A stretch of 64,000 bases of DNA from CAVUDO01 sp963740255 (GCA_963740255.1 CAVUDO010000002.1:744001-808000); one strand, 5' to 3'; shown: positions 40,893-50,496, counted from the first letter of the stretch. The notes: generated by a model from the sequence alone, not told the origin. Program-made: numbers and translations.

Positions 40893-41330
40893 TTACGGCT
40901 GCCTCCAGACGAGCGCGGTCGCGCCCTTGATGTCGACCACCTGGACGGTCTGCCCAGGTTCGAGTACCTGTGTCGCGTCGAACGCCCGGGCGGTCCAGTG
41001 CTCGCCGCCCAACTTCACCAGGCCGCCGTGCTCGTCCACCCGCTCCAGCACCAACGCGTCCTGGGCCTTGAGCGCGTCGATGCCGTGCCGCACCTCCTCG
41101 GTGCCGGCCTGCAGGCGGGTCTTCGCCAGCGGCCGCACCAGCCCGAGTGAGAGCGCCGACACCACGGCGAACACCAGCGCCTGCAGCAGCAGCGAGTCGT
41201 CGACCAGCGCCGCCGTGCCGGCGGCGGCGAGCGCGCCGGTGGCGAACATGATCAGAACCAGGTCCAGCGAGAACAGCTCGGCGATCACCAGGCCGACCGA
41301 GACCACCAACCAGATCATCCAGGCGCGCAT
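40893..41330 (-). CDS. NfeD family protein
   Basis: A 145-aa short NfeD: three membrane helices (MIWLVVSVGLVIAELFSLDL; LVLIMFATGALAAAGTAAL; LQALVFAVVSALSLGLVRPL) and a C-terminal OB-fold (DALVLERVDEHGGLVKLGGE, GQTVQVVDIKGATALVW). It lacks the N-terminal protease domain of long NfeD. ATG 41330 is preferred over ATG 41339. The stop abuts the SPFH start without a gap, so one operon; it likely tunes SPFH assembly. Confidence 0.93.
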   Translation of the reverse strand: MRAWMIWLVVSVGLVIAELFSLDLVLIMFATGALAAAGTAALVDDSLLLQALVFAVVSALSLGLVRPLAKTRLQAGTEEVRHGIDALKAQDALVLERVDEHGGLVKLGGEHWTARAFDATQVLEPGQTVQVVDIKGATALVWRQP

Positions 41331-41421
41331 GCACCCCATGATCCCACCGCCGCGCGACCTGTGGTGGCGCCGTGCTCGGATCGATGCGGTGCGATCGGCA
41401 CGGCCGGCCCGGAACGTGGCG

Positions 41422-42243
41422 TCATCGCCCGTAGACGTCCGCGGTGACGAAGTCGATGAGCTGCTCGACGGCGTTGAGCAACGGGGTCTCCAGGTCGGCG
41501 TAGCTGCCCACCGCGGCGAGCACGCGGCGCCACATCGCGGCGGGATCGGACACGCCGAGCACCGTGCACACCCCGTCCTTCCAGTCGACGCCGCGCGGCA
41601 CGTCCGGCCACCCGACGATCCCCACCGCGGCCGGCCGGACCGCCTGCCAGATGTCGACATAGGGATGTCCGGTCACCAGCACGTGGGGGGAGGTCACGGC
41701 CGCGACGATCCGGCTCTCCTTGCTGCCCGGCACGAGGTGGTCGACCAGCACCCCCAGCCGGCGGCCGGGGGCGGGCGCGAACTCCCCCACCACCGCCGGG
41801 AGGTCGTCGACCCCGTGCAGCGGCTCGACCACCACCCCTTCGATCCGCAGATCGTCACCCCACACCCGCTCGACCAGCGCCGCGTCGTGGACGCCCTCGA
41901 CGTAGAGGCGGCTGGCTCGGGCGACCCGGGCCGGCACCCCGTCCACCGCCACCGAGCCCGACGCCGTCCGGCGGGCCGGGGCGTCGACGGCCACGGCGGC
42001 GCGGACCAGCGTCACCGGCTGCCCGTCCAGCAGGAACCCGGCCGGGAGCCACGGGAAGACCCGGCGGGCGCCGGCCCGATCCTCCAGCGTCACGCCGTGC
42101 GTGCCGGCGGCGGTCACCGCCCCGCAGAACCCGCTCGCGGCGTCCTCGACGACGAGGCCGTCCTCCACCGGCACGGTGGGCACAACGCTCCGCCGCCGCC
42201 AGTCCCCCGCGAGCACGTCTCGTCCGTAGTCCCTGCTGCGCAC
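41422..42243 (-). CDS. DUF3097 family protein
   Basis: A 273-aa conserved actinobacterial protein. The typical start is VRSRDYGRDVLAGDWRRRS; then RLYVEGVHDAALVERVWGDD and LGVLVDHLVPGSKESRIVAA resemble the Toprim-like core, with PHVLVTGHPYVDIWQAVRPA after. GTG 42243 follows TAGCTT by 7 nt, leaderless-like. Its function is unknown, though the Toprim likeness (acidic residues in EG and DH) suggests a nucleic-acid-related role, by inference. Confidence 0.88.
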   Translation of the reverse strand: MRSRDYGRDVLAGDWRRRSVVPTVPVEDGLVVEDAASGFCGAVTAAGTHGVTLEDRAGARRVFPWLPAGFLLDGQPVTLVRAAVAVDAPARRTASGSVAVDGVPARVARASRLYVEGVHDAALVERVWGDDLRIEGVVVEPLHGVDDLPAVVGEFAPAPGRRLGVLVDHLVPGSKESRIVAAVTSPHVLVTGHPYVDIWQAVRPAAVGIVGWPDVPRGVDWKDGVCTVLGVSDPAAMWRRVLAAVGSYADLETPLLNAVEQLIDFVTADVYGR

Positions 42244-42363
42244 GCCCGTCAAGCTAGCGGCGCCGGCGGCCGAGGCGCGCACCGGCACGCCGGGACCGGC
42301 CGTCCGGAGCCTGGTGACGACCGGGCCGGCCAGGCGTCATGGGGGGCGGCGTCGGAAGGGCCG

Positions 42364-42369
42364 CATAAT
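42364..42369 (+). promoter_or_regulatory. Leaderless-type -10 (CATAAT)
   Basis: CATAAT, one base from the consensus TATAAT, lies 8 nt before ATG 42378 and there is no ribosome-binding site, so transcription probably starts at or next to the A of the start codon. Confidence 0.5.
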
Positions 42370-42377
42370 CTGGTTGC

Positions 42378-43154
42378 ATGCCGCGCTCCCCCACCGCCGT
42401 TCCCGGCCGCCGGTCGGCCTCGCTGGTGGGTTGGGTCAGGTCCTGGCGGGCCGGGCTGATCTCCTACGACGAGGTCGGCGACGAGGTGCGGACCTGGGGC
42501 GGCGAACACCTGATCGCCGGCCTGCCCGGTCGCGAGGACGAGCGTCCCCTCGCCGACGGGCTCGCGGCGCTGTCCCGCCTGCACCCGGACGAGGTGCGGC
42601 TGGTCCTTCCCGCGCCCGGCGACCCGCGCGGGCTGCCCGGGGCGGGCCCGTTCGCCGATGCGGCGCTGGAGGCGGGAGAGGCGGTGCTCTGTGGTGGGCT
42701 CGGCGGGCTGGTGCCCTCGGAGTCCGTCCACGTCTCGGGCTCCGGCGACCGGTGGGCGGTCGTCCGTTGGCAGGGCCACCCGGTACCGCCGGGCCGGGCC
42801 GACCCGCTCACCCCCGCCGACGCCGACCACGAGCTGACGGTGGCACTGCGGGACTCTCTGGACGCGCTGCGCCGGCTGGACCTCGCGCGGGCCGGCCCCG
42901 ACCTGGCCACGGCGGTCGCCGCCCTGCGGCGTGACACCGACCAGGCGGACCTCCCGGCCGGCTACGGCGAACGCGCCCGCCGGCTCTACGCCCGCGCGAC
43001 GACGGTGGTGGGGATCATCGGCCTGGCCGCCGCGGACGCCCCCGGCGCGGCCGTGTCCGCGTACGAGGCGGCCGAGCGGGACGCCGCGTTGCGGCCGCTG
43101 GCCGCCGCCGCACGGCGTGCGGTCGCCGCCGCGGTGAACGCTCCCCTGGAGTGA
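42378..43154 (+). CDS. Conserved actinobacterial hypothetical protein
   Basis: A 258-aa soluble protein. LVGWVRSWRAGLISYDEVGD, GLAALSRLHPDEVRLVLPAP and the C-terminal AAERDAALRPLAAAARRAVA are the recognisable parts of a family confined to actinobacteria. No catalytic motif. The C-terminal third is helical and Ala-rich. The mRNA is probably leaderless (CATAAT 8 nt before ATG). Divergent from DUF3097 and 50 bp before the MFS gene. Confidence 0.8.
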   Translation: MPRSPTAVPGRRSASLVGWVRSWRAGLISYDEVGDEVRTWGGEHLIAGLPGREDERPLADGLAALSRLHPDEVRLVLPAPGDPRGLPGAGPFADAALEAGEAVLCGGLGGLVPSESVHVSGSGDRWAVVRWQGHPVPPGRADPLTPADADHELTVALRDSLDALRRLDLARAGPDLATAVAALRRDTDQADLPAGYGERARRLYARATTVVGIIGLAAADAPGAAVSAYEAAERDAALRPLAAAARRAVAAAVNAPLE

Positions 43155-43204
43155 CCCCGCGCCCGGGCGGAAAACCGGTCGGTGTCTGATGGGACGATCC
43201 AAGG

Positions 43205-44554
43205 GTGGCGACCACTCCGCTGTCCCCTGCGGCCCGACGCGCCCTGGTCGCCAGCGCGGTCGGCTCGTTCGGCACCGGATTCACGCTGCCGTTCCTGCTG
43301 ATCTACCTGCACGTGGTGCGGCACCTCCGGCTGGACGTGGCCAGCGTCGTGATGGCCACCGCCCCGGCGGTCGCCCTCGCCCTGAGCCCGCTGATCGGCA
43401 CGCTGGTCGACCGGCTGGGTCCCTGGCGGGTGCTGATGGTCAGTGCCTCGGTCCAGGCCACCGGCATCGTGTCCCTCACCCAGATCGAACAGACCTGGCA
43501 GGCGTTCGGCGCGGCCGCGCTGATCGGCGCCGGGCAGGCCGCCCAGTGGCCGGCGTGGAACACCTTGTTCGCCGCGCTGTCCACGCCGGAGCAGCGGCAG
43601 CGGCTCTACGGTGTGCAGTTCACGCTGATCAACGCGGGGATCGGCCTCGGCGGCATCGCCGGCGGCCTGCTCGCCGACACGTCCCGGCCGGCCACCTTCC
43701 AACTGCTCTACCTGGCCGACGCCCTGTGCATCGTCGTGTCCGGCCTGGTGCTGGTGACGCTGCGCCGGCACGGCGGCCCGGTCGAGGCGTCCGACACCGT
43801 CGGCGACGAACGGCCCGGCGGCTGGCGCGAGGTGCTGGCCGACCGACGGATGTGGTGGGTGTGCGCGCTGTTCGTCGCCGTGGTGGTGGCCGGGTACGCC
43901 CAGCTGGAGGCGGGCTTCACGGCGTACGCCACGACCGTCAGCGTGGTCTCGACCCGGGTGATCGGTCTCGCGTTCGCCGTCAACACCGCGGTGATCGTGG
44001 GTGGGCAGCTGGTGATCCTCAGGATCCTCGACGGCCGCCGGCGTACCCGGGCCATCGCCGGGTTCGGGGTCGCGATGGCGGCAGCGTGGGCGCTGCTGGG
44101 TGCCAGCGGCGCGGTGGACGGCGCGCTGTCCGCGGCATTGGTACTGGCCATGATGGCGGTGTTCGCGGCCGGCGAGACGCTGTGGTCGCCGACCGGCAAC
44201 GCGATCGTCAACGACATCGCCCCGCCGCACCTGCGCGGCCGCTACAACGCGTTGGCGGGGGTGACCTGGCAGGTGGCGATGGTGGCCGGCCCGATCCTGT
44301 CCGGTGTGCTGCTCGCCGCCGGGCTGGCCACCGGCTACCTCGCCGTCCTGGTCGCGCTGTGCGCCGTGGTCGTGCTGCTCGCCGTGGCGCTCGAACGGCG
44401 GCTCACGCCGGCCGAGAACGGCCTGTTCCCGCCGGCTCCGGAGGAGTCCGGCGGGCCGCCTACGCCGCCCGGGCCGGAACCGTCGGGTGCGCTGGCGCCC
44501 CAGCCGACCGGAGCGCGGGCCCCCACGCCGCTGAGCGAAGCGTCCACGCCCTGA
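43205..44554 (+). CDS. MFS transporter
   Basis: A 449-aa 12-helix permease. The loop 2-3 signature reads SPLIGTLVDRLGPWRVLMVS, and FVAVVVAGYAQLEAGFTAYA and ILRILDGRRRTRAIAGFGVA lie in the second half. It resembles the drug-efflux group. The C-terminus is an unusual Pro-rich hydrophilic tail of ~45 residues (PPAPEESGGPPTPPGPEPSG). Substrate unknown. It ends 15 bp from the convergent ferrochelatase stop. Confidence 0.92.
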   Translation: MATTPLSPAARRALVASAVGSFGTGFTLPFLLIYLHVVRHLRLDVASVVMATAPAVALALSPLIGTLVDRLGPWRVLMVSASVQATGIVSLTQIEQTWQAFGAAALIGAGQAAQWPAWNTLFAALSTPEQRQRLYGVQFTLINAGIGLGGIAGGLLADTSRPATFQLLYLADALCIVVSGLVLVTLRRHGGPVEASDTVGDERPGGWREVLADRRMWWVCALFVAVVVAGYAQLEAGFTAYATTVSVVSTRVIGLAFAVNTAVIVGGQLVILRILDGRRRTRAIAGFGVAMAAAWALLGASGAVDGALSAALVLAMMAVFAAGETLWSPTGNAIVNDIAPPHLRGRYNALAGVTWQVAMVAGPILSGVLLAAGLATGYLAVLVALCAVVVLLAVALERRLTPAENGLFPPAPEESGGPPTPPGPEPSGALAPQPTGARAPTPLSEASTP

Positions 44555-44569
44555 GCAGCGCCGGAGCGG

Positions 44570-45652
44570 TCAGTTCCGGGCCGGCGGCGGGCAGCACCGG
44601 ATGCCACAGGTCGGGCGGGACGGGCAGATGGTGCTGAGGCGGCGTCCCGTCCCGGCGGCGGCCAGGCGCTCGACCACCAACTCCCGCACCATCGCGACGA
44701 AGCGCGGATCGGTACCGGGTGTCGCGGCCCGGGCGAACCCCAGGCCGAGGTCGGCGGCGGTCGCGGCCGCGTCGTGGTCCAGGTCCCAGACCACTTCGAG
44801 GTGGTCGCAGACGAAGCCGATCGGGCTCACCACGACGTCCGTGACGCCCCGGCCGGCGAGGTCGCGGAGGTGGTCGTTGACGTCGGGCTCGAGCCACGGC
44901 ACCGCGGGGGGTCCGCTGCGCGACTGCCAGACCAGGTCCCAACCCAACTCGCGCCCTCCGTACCTGCCGGTCGTACCAGCCCCCGCGCCGCCGGCCGGGC
45001 CGCCAACCGACGTGCGGCCGGCCACCAGGTTCCCGGCCGCACGCAGCTGCGCCTCGTAGAGCCCGCCGTCCGGACCGGCGGTGGCCGCCATCGACACCGG
45101 GATGCTGTGCGCGGTGAACGCCAGCCGGGTGGTGTCCCGCCGGCCGGCCGGCAGCGTGCCCAGCGCCGCGCGCACGGCGTCGGCGTGCGGTTCGACGAAC
45201 CCGGGGTGGTCGAAGAAGTGGCGCAGCTTCTCGGTCTCCGGAGCACCCGCACCCACCTCGGCACGCGCCCGGGCGAGGTCGTCGCGGTACTGCCGGCAGG
45301 CCGGGTACGACGCGTAGGCCGACGTCGCGAACACCAGGGCGCGCCGCACGCCGTCGTCGCGCATCCGCCGCATCGTGTCCGCCAGGAAGGGGTGCCAGTT
45401 GCGGTTGCCCCAGTACAGCGGCAGGTCCACGCCGTGGGCGGCGAAGTCCTCGGCCAGCGCCGCGAGCAGCGCCCGGTTCTCGGCGTTGAGCGGCGACACC
45501 CCGCCGACGTGGGCGTAGTGCTCGGCGACCTCGGCCAGCCGTTCGGCCGGCACGCCACGACCGCGGGTGACGTTGTGCAGGAACGGCATCACGTCCTCGG
45601 GCGCCTCCGGCCCGCCGAAGGACAGCAGCAGCACGGCGTCGTAGCGGCTCAC
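44570..45652 (-). CDS. hemH: Ferrochelatase, [2Fe-2S] actinobacterial type
   Basis: A 360-aa ferrochelatase inserting iron into (copro)porphyrin; actinobacteria use the coproporphyrin-dependent route (CpfC). YDAVLLLSFGGPEAPEDVMP begins the chelatase fold; the catalytic His is in LAFTAHSIPVSMA and the Glu in DHLEVVWDLD. Cysteines CPSRPTCGIRCC at the end, with an internal Cys in SYPACRQYRDDL, match the cluster of actinobacterial enzymes. A Gly/Ala-rich insertion (~205-220) is unusual. 70 nt downstream of inhA on the same strand. Confidence 0.95.
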   Translation of the reverse strand: MSRYDAVLLLSFGGPEAPEDVMPFLHNVTRGRGVPAERLAEVAEHYAHVGGVSPLNAENRALLAALAEDFAAHGVDLPLYWGNRNWHPFLADTMRRMRDDGVRRALVFATSAYASYPACRQYRDDLARARAEVGAGAPETEKLRHFFDHPGFVEPHADAVRAALGTLPAGRRDTTRLAFTAHSIPVSMAATAGPDGGLYEAQLRAAGNLVAGRTSVGGPAGGAGAGTTGRYGGRELGWDLVWQSRSGPPAVPWLEPDVNDHLRDLAGRGVTDVVVSPIGFVCDHLEVVWDLDHDAAATAADLGLGFARAATPGTDPRFVAMVRELVVERLAAAGTGRRLSTICPSRPTCGIRCCPPPARN

Positions 45653-45722
45653 GGCGTCATCCTGCCGGGTCGTCGCGGCTGCCGCTCACCTCGTTCGCCG
45701 GTGGACGTCCCGCGCCGGCCGC

Positions 45723-46490
45723 TCAGACGCCGATCGCGTGGAAGCCGCCGTCGACGTGCACGATCTCGCCGGTGGTGGCGGGGAACCAGTCCGAGAGCAG
45801 CGCGACGCAGGCCCGGGCGGCCGGCTCCGGGTTGGTGACGTCCCAGCCCAGCGGGGCCCGTTCGGCCCACGCGGTCTCGAACTGCTCGAAGCCTGGAATA
45901 CTCTTGGCGGCCATCGTCTTGATCGGCCCCGCGGCGACCAGGTTGACCCGTATCCGCCTCGGACCGAGGTCGCGGGCGAGGTAGCGGGCCGTGGACTCCA
46001 TGGCCGCCTTCGCCACACCCATCCAGTCGTAGCCAGGCCACGCCTTGCTGGCGTCGAAGTCCAGCCCCACCACCGCACCACCGTTCGCCATCAGCGGCAG
46101 TGCGGCCGTCGTCAGTGACTTCAGCGAGTACGTGGACACGTGCAGCGCGGTCGCCACGTCCGCCCACGGCGCGTCCAGGAAGCCGCCGCCGAGACAGCTC
46201 TGCGGGGCGAAGCCGATCGAGTGGACCACACCGTCGAGGCCGTCGACGTGCTCGCGCACCCGGTCGGCGACGGTGGACAGCTGCTCCTCGTCGGTCACGT
46301 CGAGTTCGACCACGGGGGCCGGCTCGGGCAGCCGCTTCGCGATCCGCTCGACCAGCGACATCCGCCCGTACCCGGTGAGCACCACCGTGGCGCCCTGCTC
46401 CTGGGCGGTCCGGGCCACGGAGAAGCCGATCGAGGCGTCGGTGATCACGCCGGTGACCAGCAGCCGCTTGCCTTCCAACAGGCCGCCCAC
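45723..46490 (-). CDS. fabI: Enoyl-[acyl-carrier-protein] reductase, InhA type
   Basis: A 255-aa NADH-dependent enoyl reductase completing the FAS-II elongation cycle. LLVTGVITDASIGFSVARTA binds NADH; VVHSIGFAPQSCLGG, FDASKAWPGYDWMGVAKAAM (catalytic Tyr and Lys) and NLVAAGPIKTMAAKSIPG (substrate loop) match mycobacterial InhA. The InhA-type order fabG-inhA-ferrochelatase is kept. GTG 46490, 72 nt after fabG. The isoniazid/triclosan target in relatives. Confidence 0.96.
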   Translation of the reverse strand: MGGLLEGKRLLVTGVITDASIGFSVARTAQEQGATVVLTGYGRMSLVERIAKRLPEPAPVVELDVTDEEQLSTVADRVREHVDGLDGVVHSIGFAPQSCLGGGFLDAPWADVATALHVSTYSLKSLTTAALPLMANGGAVVGLDFDASKAWPGYDWMGVAKAAMESTARYLARDLGPRRIRVNLVAAGPIKTMAAKSIPGFEQFETAWAERAPLGWDVTNPEPAARACVALLSDWFPATTGEIVHVDGGFHAIGV

Positions 46491-46562
46491 GCGACCCTCC
46501 TCTCGTCCGCGCCGCCCGCGAGAGCGGGTGCGGCGCCGTGCGGATGGAACGGGGATGCAGGG

Positions 46563-47267
46563 TCAGTGGCCCATGCCCAGGCCGCCGTCGACGGGGATGA
46601 CCGCTCCGGTGACATAGGCGCCGGCGTCGCCGGCGAGCCAGGTGACCACGCCGGCGACCTCCTCGGCGGTGGCGAACCGGGCCAGCGGCACCTGGCCGAG
46701 GATCTCCTGCTTGCGGGCGTCGGGCAGGTCGGCGGTCATGTCGGTGGCGACGAATCCCGGCGCGACGACGTTGGCGGTGATGTTGCGCGAGCCCAGCTCC
46801 CGGGCCAGCGAGCGTGCCATCCCGACCAGCCCGGCCTTGGAGGCGGCGTAGTTGACCTGGCCGGCACCGCCGCTGAGCGCGACGACCGACGAGACGAACA
46901 CCATCCGTCCGGACCGGGCCCGCAGCATCTTCGACGCGGCCCGCTTGGCCACCCGGTAGGCGCCGGTGAGGTTGGCGTCCAGCACCCGGGTGAACTGCTC
47001 CTCCTTCATCCGCAGCAGCAGCGTGTCGTCGGTGATGCCGGCGTTGGACACCAGCACCTGCACCGGACCGTGCTCGGCCTCCACCGCCGTGAACGCCTGG
47101 TCGACCTGCTCACCGTCGGTGACGTCACACCGCACTCCGAACAGTCCGTCGGGTGCGCCGGTGCCGCGGTGGGTGACCGCCACCTGATCGCCCTGCGCGG
47201 CGAACGCCCGCGCGACGGCCAGTCCGATACCCCGGTTCCCCCCGGTGACCAGGACGCTGCGTCCCAC
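46563..47267 (-). CDS. fabG: 3-oxoacyl-[acyl-carrier-protein] reductase
   Basis: A 234-aa NADPH-dependent SDR. SVLVTGGNRGIGLAVARAFA, LVSNAGITDDTLLLRM, VFVSSVVALSGGAGQVNYAA with Ser and Tyr, SKAGLVGMARSLARELGSRN and FVATDMTADLPDA are classic FabG. It reduces beta-ketoacyl-ACP in FAS-II. Directly upstream of inhA on the same strand; this pair is an operon in mycobacteria (fabG1-inhA). Divergent from the quinone oxidoreductase across 208 bp. Confidence 0.95.
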   Translation of the reverse strand: MGRSVLVTGGNRGIGLAVARAFAAQGDQVAVTHRGTGAPDGLFGVRCDVTDGEQVDQAFTAVEAEHGPVQVLVSNAGITDDTLLLRMKEEQFTRVLDANLTGAYRVAKRAASKMLRARSGRMVFVSSVVALSGGAGQVNYAASKAGLVGMARSLARELGSRNITANVVAPGFVATDMTADLPDARKQEILGQVPLARFATAEEVAGVVTWLAGDAGAYVTGAVIPVDGGLGMGH

Positions 47268-47475
47268 CCGATTCCCCTCACTCTCCGCTGGTCGGCACGG
47301 TGACGGCCGGCTCCGGCGAGGCTACGGCGTCCGGTCCGGCCGCCCTCAACCGGGCCGGCCCGGCCGATGCCGACCCCAGACGGGGTCGTCGGCGTGGCCG
47401 ACCCGGCCGCCACCGGCACTGTGAGTCGTCGCGCATTCGGCCACCGGCTTTGGCCGATGCCCTACGCTCGGTCGC

Positions 47476-48432
47476 GTGCGCGCGATTCAGCTGACCGAGT
47501 TCGGCGGCCCCGAGGTGCTGACCCTGACCGACCTGCCCGACCCGGTCGCCCGGGACGGCCTGGAGGTTCTCGACGTCCTCGCGGCGGGGGTGAACTACGC
47601 CGACACCCACCAGACCGAGAACAGCTACCTGGCCAAGCAACGCCTGCCGCTGGTGCCCGGCGTGGAGGCCGTCGGCCGGCGCCCGGACGGCACCAGGGTG
47701 GTGGCGCTGCTCACCCACGGCGGCGGTTACGCCGAGAAGGTGCTGGTCCACCCCGCGACCAGCTTCGCCGTGCCCGACGCCGTCACCGACGCGCAGGCGC
47801 TCGCGCTGGTCGTCCAGGGCTTCACCGCCTGGCACCTGCTGCGCACCTCGGCGCGGCTGCAGCCCGGCGAGTCGGTGGTCGTGCACGCCGCGGCCGGCGG
47901 CGTCGGCACGCTGGCGGTGCAGCTGGCCAAGTGGTTCGGTGCCGGCCGGGTGATCGGCGTCGCCTCCAGCGACGAGAAGCGGACGCTGGCCACCGAACTC
48001 GGTGCCGACGCCACCGTCGACGCCGCGGCCGACGATCTCAACCAGGCGCTGCGCGAGGCCAACAACGGCCAGAAGGTCGACATCGTGCTGGAGATGGCCG
48101 GCGGGCCGACGTTCGACGCCAGCCTCGCCGCACTCGCGCCGTTCGGCCGGCTGGTCACCTATGGCATGGCGTCCCGGCAGGTGCCCACACCCGTGTCGCC
48201 GGGCGATCTGATGGGCCGCTCCCAGGCCGTCGTCGGCTTCTGGCAGGCGCACTGCCTGAGCCGGCCCGACATGCTGCACGCCCCGATGGCCGAGCTGTTC
48301 GCGCTGGTCGGGTCCGGGGACCTCCGCCCGGTCGACGGCGGCAGCTACCCGCTGGCCGAGGCCCGCCGGGCGCACGAGGACCTGCGGGCGCGCGGCACGA
48401 TCGGCAAGCTCGTCCTCGACCCCACCCGCTGA
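47476..48432 (+). CDS. Zinc-less quinone oxidoreductase (MDR family)
   Basis: A 318-aa NADPH:quinone reductase-like protein. MRAIQLTEFGGPEVL and LAAGVNYADTHQTENSYLA are the GroES-like part without zinc cysteines; VVVHAAAGGVGTLAVQLAKW binds NADPH, and the end ARRAHEDLRARGTIGKLVLD is typical. GTG 47476 follows TACGCT (47463-47468) by 7 nt; leaderless-like. Substrate quinone or enone, not specified. Confidence 0.93.
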   Translation: MRAIQLTEFGGPEVLTLTDLPDPVARDGLEVLDVLAAGVNYADTHQTENSYLAKQRLPLVPGVEAVGRRPDGTRVVALLTHGGGYAEKVLVHPATSFAVPDAVTDAQALALVVQGFTAWHLLRTSARLQPGESVVVHAAAGGVGTLAVQLAKWFGAGRVIGVASSDEKRTLATELGADATVDAAADDLNQALREANNGQKVDIVLEMAGGPTFDASLAALAPFGRLVTYGMASRQVPTPVSPGDLMGRSQAVVGFWQAHCLSRPDMLHAPMAELFALVGSGDLRPVDGGSYPLAEARRAHEDLRARGTIGKLVLDPTR

Positions 48433-48523
48433 CCACACGGCCCGCCGCCGGTTCGCCGGGGCGTCCACTCGCCGCAACCGGTCCCGTCGCGCCGCCACCC
48501 ACCGCGCCGGCCGGTGACGGCCG

Positions 48524-49474
48524 TCAGGGCAGGCGGGAGGTCCAGAGCAGGCTCATCACCGCGCCGGCGAAGCCGAACAGCAGGGCGAGCCCGACGAACC
48601 ACTGGGTCACCTCACGCGGCGTGGTCCGGTAGCCGATCGAGCTGCCCAGGTCGCGGTACACGTCCTTGAGCTCGTCGGCGGTGATCGCGGAGTAGAACTT
48701 CCCGTTGGTCTGGTTGGCGATCTTCTCCAGCGCGTCCCGGTCGACCGGTACCGGTGTCCGGCGCCCGGCGAGGTCCACCACGCCCTCCTGGGTGCCGAAC
48801 GCGATCGTGGACACCGGCACCTTGGCGGTGGCGGCCGCTTCGGCCGCGGCGTCGTTCGGACGGCCGTAGGTGGTGAAGCCGTCCGAGAGCAGGACGACGC
48901 TGGCTGGCGGAGCTCCGGACGCGCCGTCGGCCGGCACACTCTGGATCGCCTGCAGCGAGGCGAAGATCGCCTCGCCGATCGCCGTGGACTCCTGCAGCTC
49001 CAGCCCGTCGATGGCGGACGTGACCTGGGCGTGGTCCTTGGTGGGCGAGACCACCACCGTCGCGCTCTTGGCGAAGGAGACCAGCGACAGGTTGTAGGTC
49101 TTGGGCAGTTCCTTGACGAACAGCTTGGCCGCCGCCTTCGCCGCCCGGATCCGGTCGGGGTCGACGTCCTGGGCCTGCATCGACAGCGACACGTCCAGGG
49201 CCAGCACGATCGTCGCCCGCTCCAGCGGCTCGTCCACGTCGGTGGAGGGTTTGGCCAGCGCGGTGGCCAGTACCAGCAGGCAGAGCAGGAACGCCGTGGC
49301 GGCCAGGTGCCGCCGCCACCCCGGAGCCTTGGGCGCCAGCGACTTGAGCAACGCGACGTTGGTGAACCGCACCGCGAACATCTTGCGGTGCAGCTGCACC
49401 CACACGTACGCCCCGGCCAGCGCCGCGACGGCGAGCAGGACGAGCAGCCACCAGGGCGCGAGGAAACGGATCAT
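48524..49474 (-). CDS. VWA domain membrane protein (BatA-like)
   Basis: A 316-aa protein. N-terminal helices MIRFLAPWWLLVLLAVAALA and HLAATAFLLCLLVLATAL, a von Willebrand A domain with an intact metal site IVLALDVSLSM, TAIGEAIF and VVLLSDGFTTYG, and a C-terminal helix FVGLALLFGFAGAVMSLLW. It is the last gene of MoxR-DUF58-VWA, whose members form a membrane-associated chaperone-like complex. Its ATG overlaps the DUF58 stop in 4 nt. Confidence 0.94.
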   Translation of the reverse strand: MIRFLAPWWLLVLLAVAALAGAYVWVQLHRKMFAVRFTNVALLKSLAPKAPGWRRHLAATAFLLCLLVLATALAKPSTDVDEPLERATIVLALDVSLSMQAQDVDPDRIRAAKAAAKLFVKELPKTYNLSLVSFAKSATVVVSPTKDHAQVTSAIDGLELQESTAIGEAIFASLQAIQSVPADGASGAPPASVVLLSDGFTTYGRPNDAAAEAAATAKVPVSTIAFGTQEGVVDLAGRRTPVPVDRDALEKIANQTNGKFYSAITADELKDVYRDLGSSIGYRTTPREVTQWFVGLALLFGFAGAVMSLLWTSRLP

Positions 49475-50496
49475 CGGGTGGTCCCCCTGCTGCGCCCGCG
49501 GCGTTGGGCGGCCACGTAGCGCACGATGTCGAACAGCCAGTCGGAGTCGGTCCGCAGTCTCAGGTGTCCCGCACCGGCCCGGCGCAACGCAGCGTCGATC
49601 GTCGCGCGCTGGGCAGCAGCGGCCTTCGCGTAGGCGTTCCGCAGGCGGGCGTCGGTGGTGACCTCGTGCACGGCGCCGGTCTCCGGGTCGACGACGGTGA
49701 GCACGCCGACGGCGGGCAGGGTGAGCTCACGCGGGTCGACCACCTCGATCGCCAGCACGTCGTGGCGGACGCCGAGCTTGCGCAACGGCCGCTCCCACGC
49801 CGGCTCCGGCCGCGGGGCGCCGGCCCGGGGCTTCGCGACCACGTCGTCGGTGAGGAAGTCGGAGATGACCACGGCCAGCCCGCGGCGCCGGGGCGGCCGG
49901 TTCAGCGCGTCGATCGCGTCGGCGAGATAGTGCGCGTCGGCCGCCGTGTGGCCGGCCTCGGACCGCGGGGTGCGCACGACCCGGCGCAACAGGCCCTGCG
50001 CCGCCTGCCGGCCGGCCCGGGCCGGCAGCCGGGTGGTGGTCTCGCCGTTGGTGACGACCATCCCGATCCGGTTGCCGCCGCGGACGGTCAGATGGGTCAT
50101 CGCGGCGGCGGCCGCGACCGCGAGGTCGCGCTTCTCGCACTGGGCGGTGCCGAAGTCGAGGCTGGCCGAGAGGTCGAGGCAGACCCAGGTCTCCAGCTCC
50201 CGGTCGGCGACGGTCTGCCGGACGTGCGGGACGGTGGTGCGGGCGGTCAGAGCCCAGTCCATCCGGCGGACGTCGTCGCCGGGCTGGTACTCCCGGCTCT
50301 CCCCCGCCTCGCTGCCGGGCCCCGGCAGCAGGCCGAGGTAGTCGCCCTGGAGCAGGCCGTCGAGCTTGCGGGTCACGGTGAGCTGCAGCTTGCGCAAGGT
50401 CACCTCGGCCCGGGCCTCGTCCAGCCGCGGCGGCGGCCCACCGGGTGCGTCCGCCCGCCGGGCCGCCCCGAAGACCGCGGCAGCCTGCCGGCTCAC
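49471..50496 (-). CDS. DUF58 domain-containing protein
   Basis: A 341-aa protein. The N-terminal half contains KLDGLLQGDYLGLLPGPGSE, AGESREYQPGDDVRRMDWAL and VPHVRQTVADRELETWVCLD, the DUF58 signature, ahead of a VWA-like fold (LDLSASLDFG). GTG 50496 has GCGAGGTGG upstream. Middle gene of the operon; 58 nt after MoxR, overlapping VWA by 4 nt. Partner of the MoxR ATPase; the precise client is unknown. Confidence 0.93.
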   Translation of the reverse strand: MSRQAAAVFGAARRADAPGGPPPRLDEARAEVTLRKLQLTVTRKLDGLLQGDYLGLLPGPGSEAGESREYQPGDDVRRMDWALTARTTVPHVRQTVADRELETWVCLDLSASLDFGTAQCEKRDLAVAAAAAMTHLTVRGGNRIGMVVTNGETTTRLPARAGRQAAQGLLRRVVRTPRSEAGHTAADAHYLADAIDALNRPPRRRGLAVVISDFLTDDVVAKPRAGAPRPEPAWERPLRKLGVRHDVLAIEVVDPRELTLPAVGVLTVVDPETGAVHEVTTDARLRNAYAKAAAAQRATIDAALRRAGAGHLRLRTDSDWLFDIVRYVAAQRRGRSRGTTR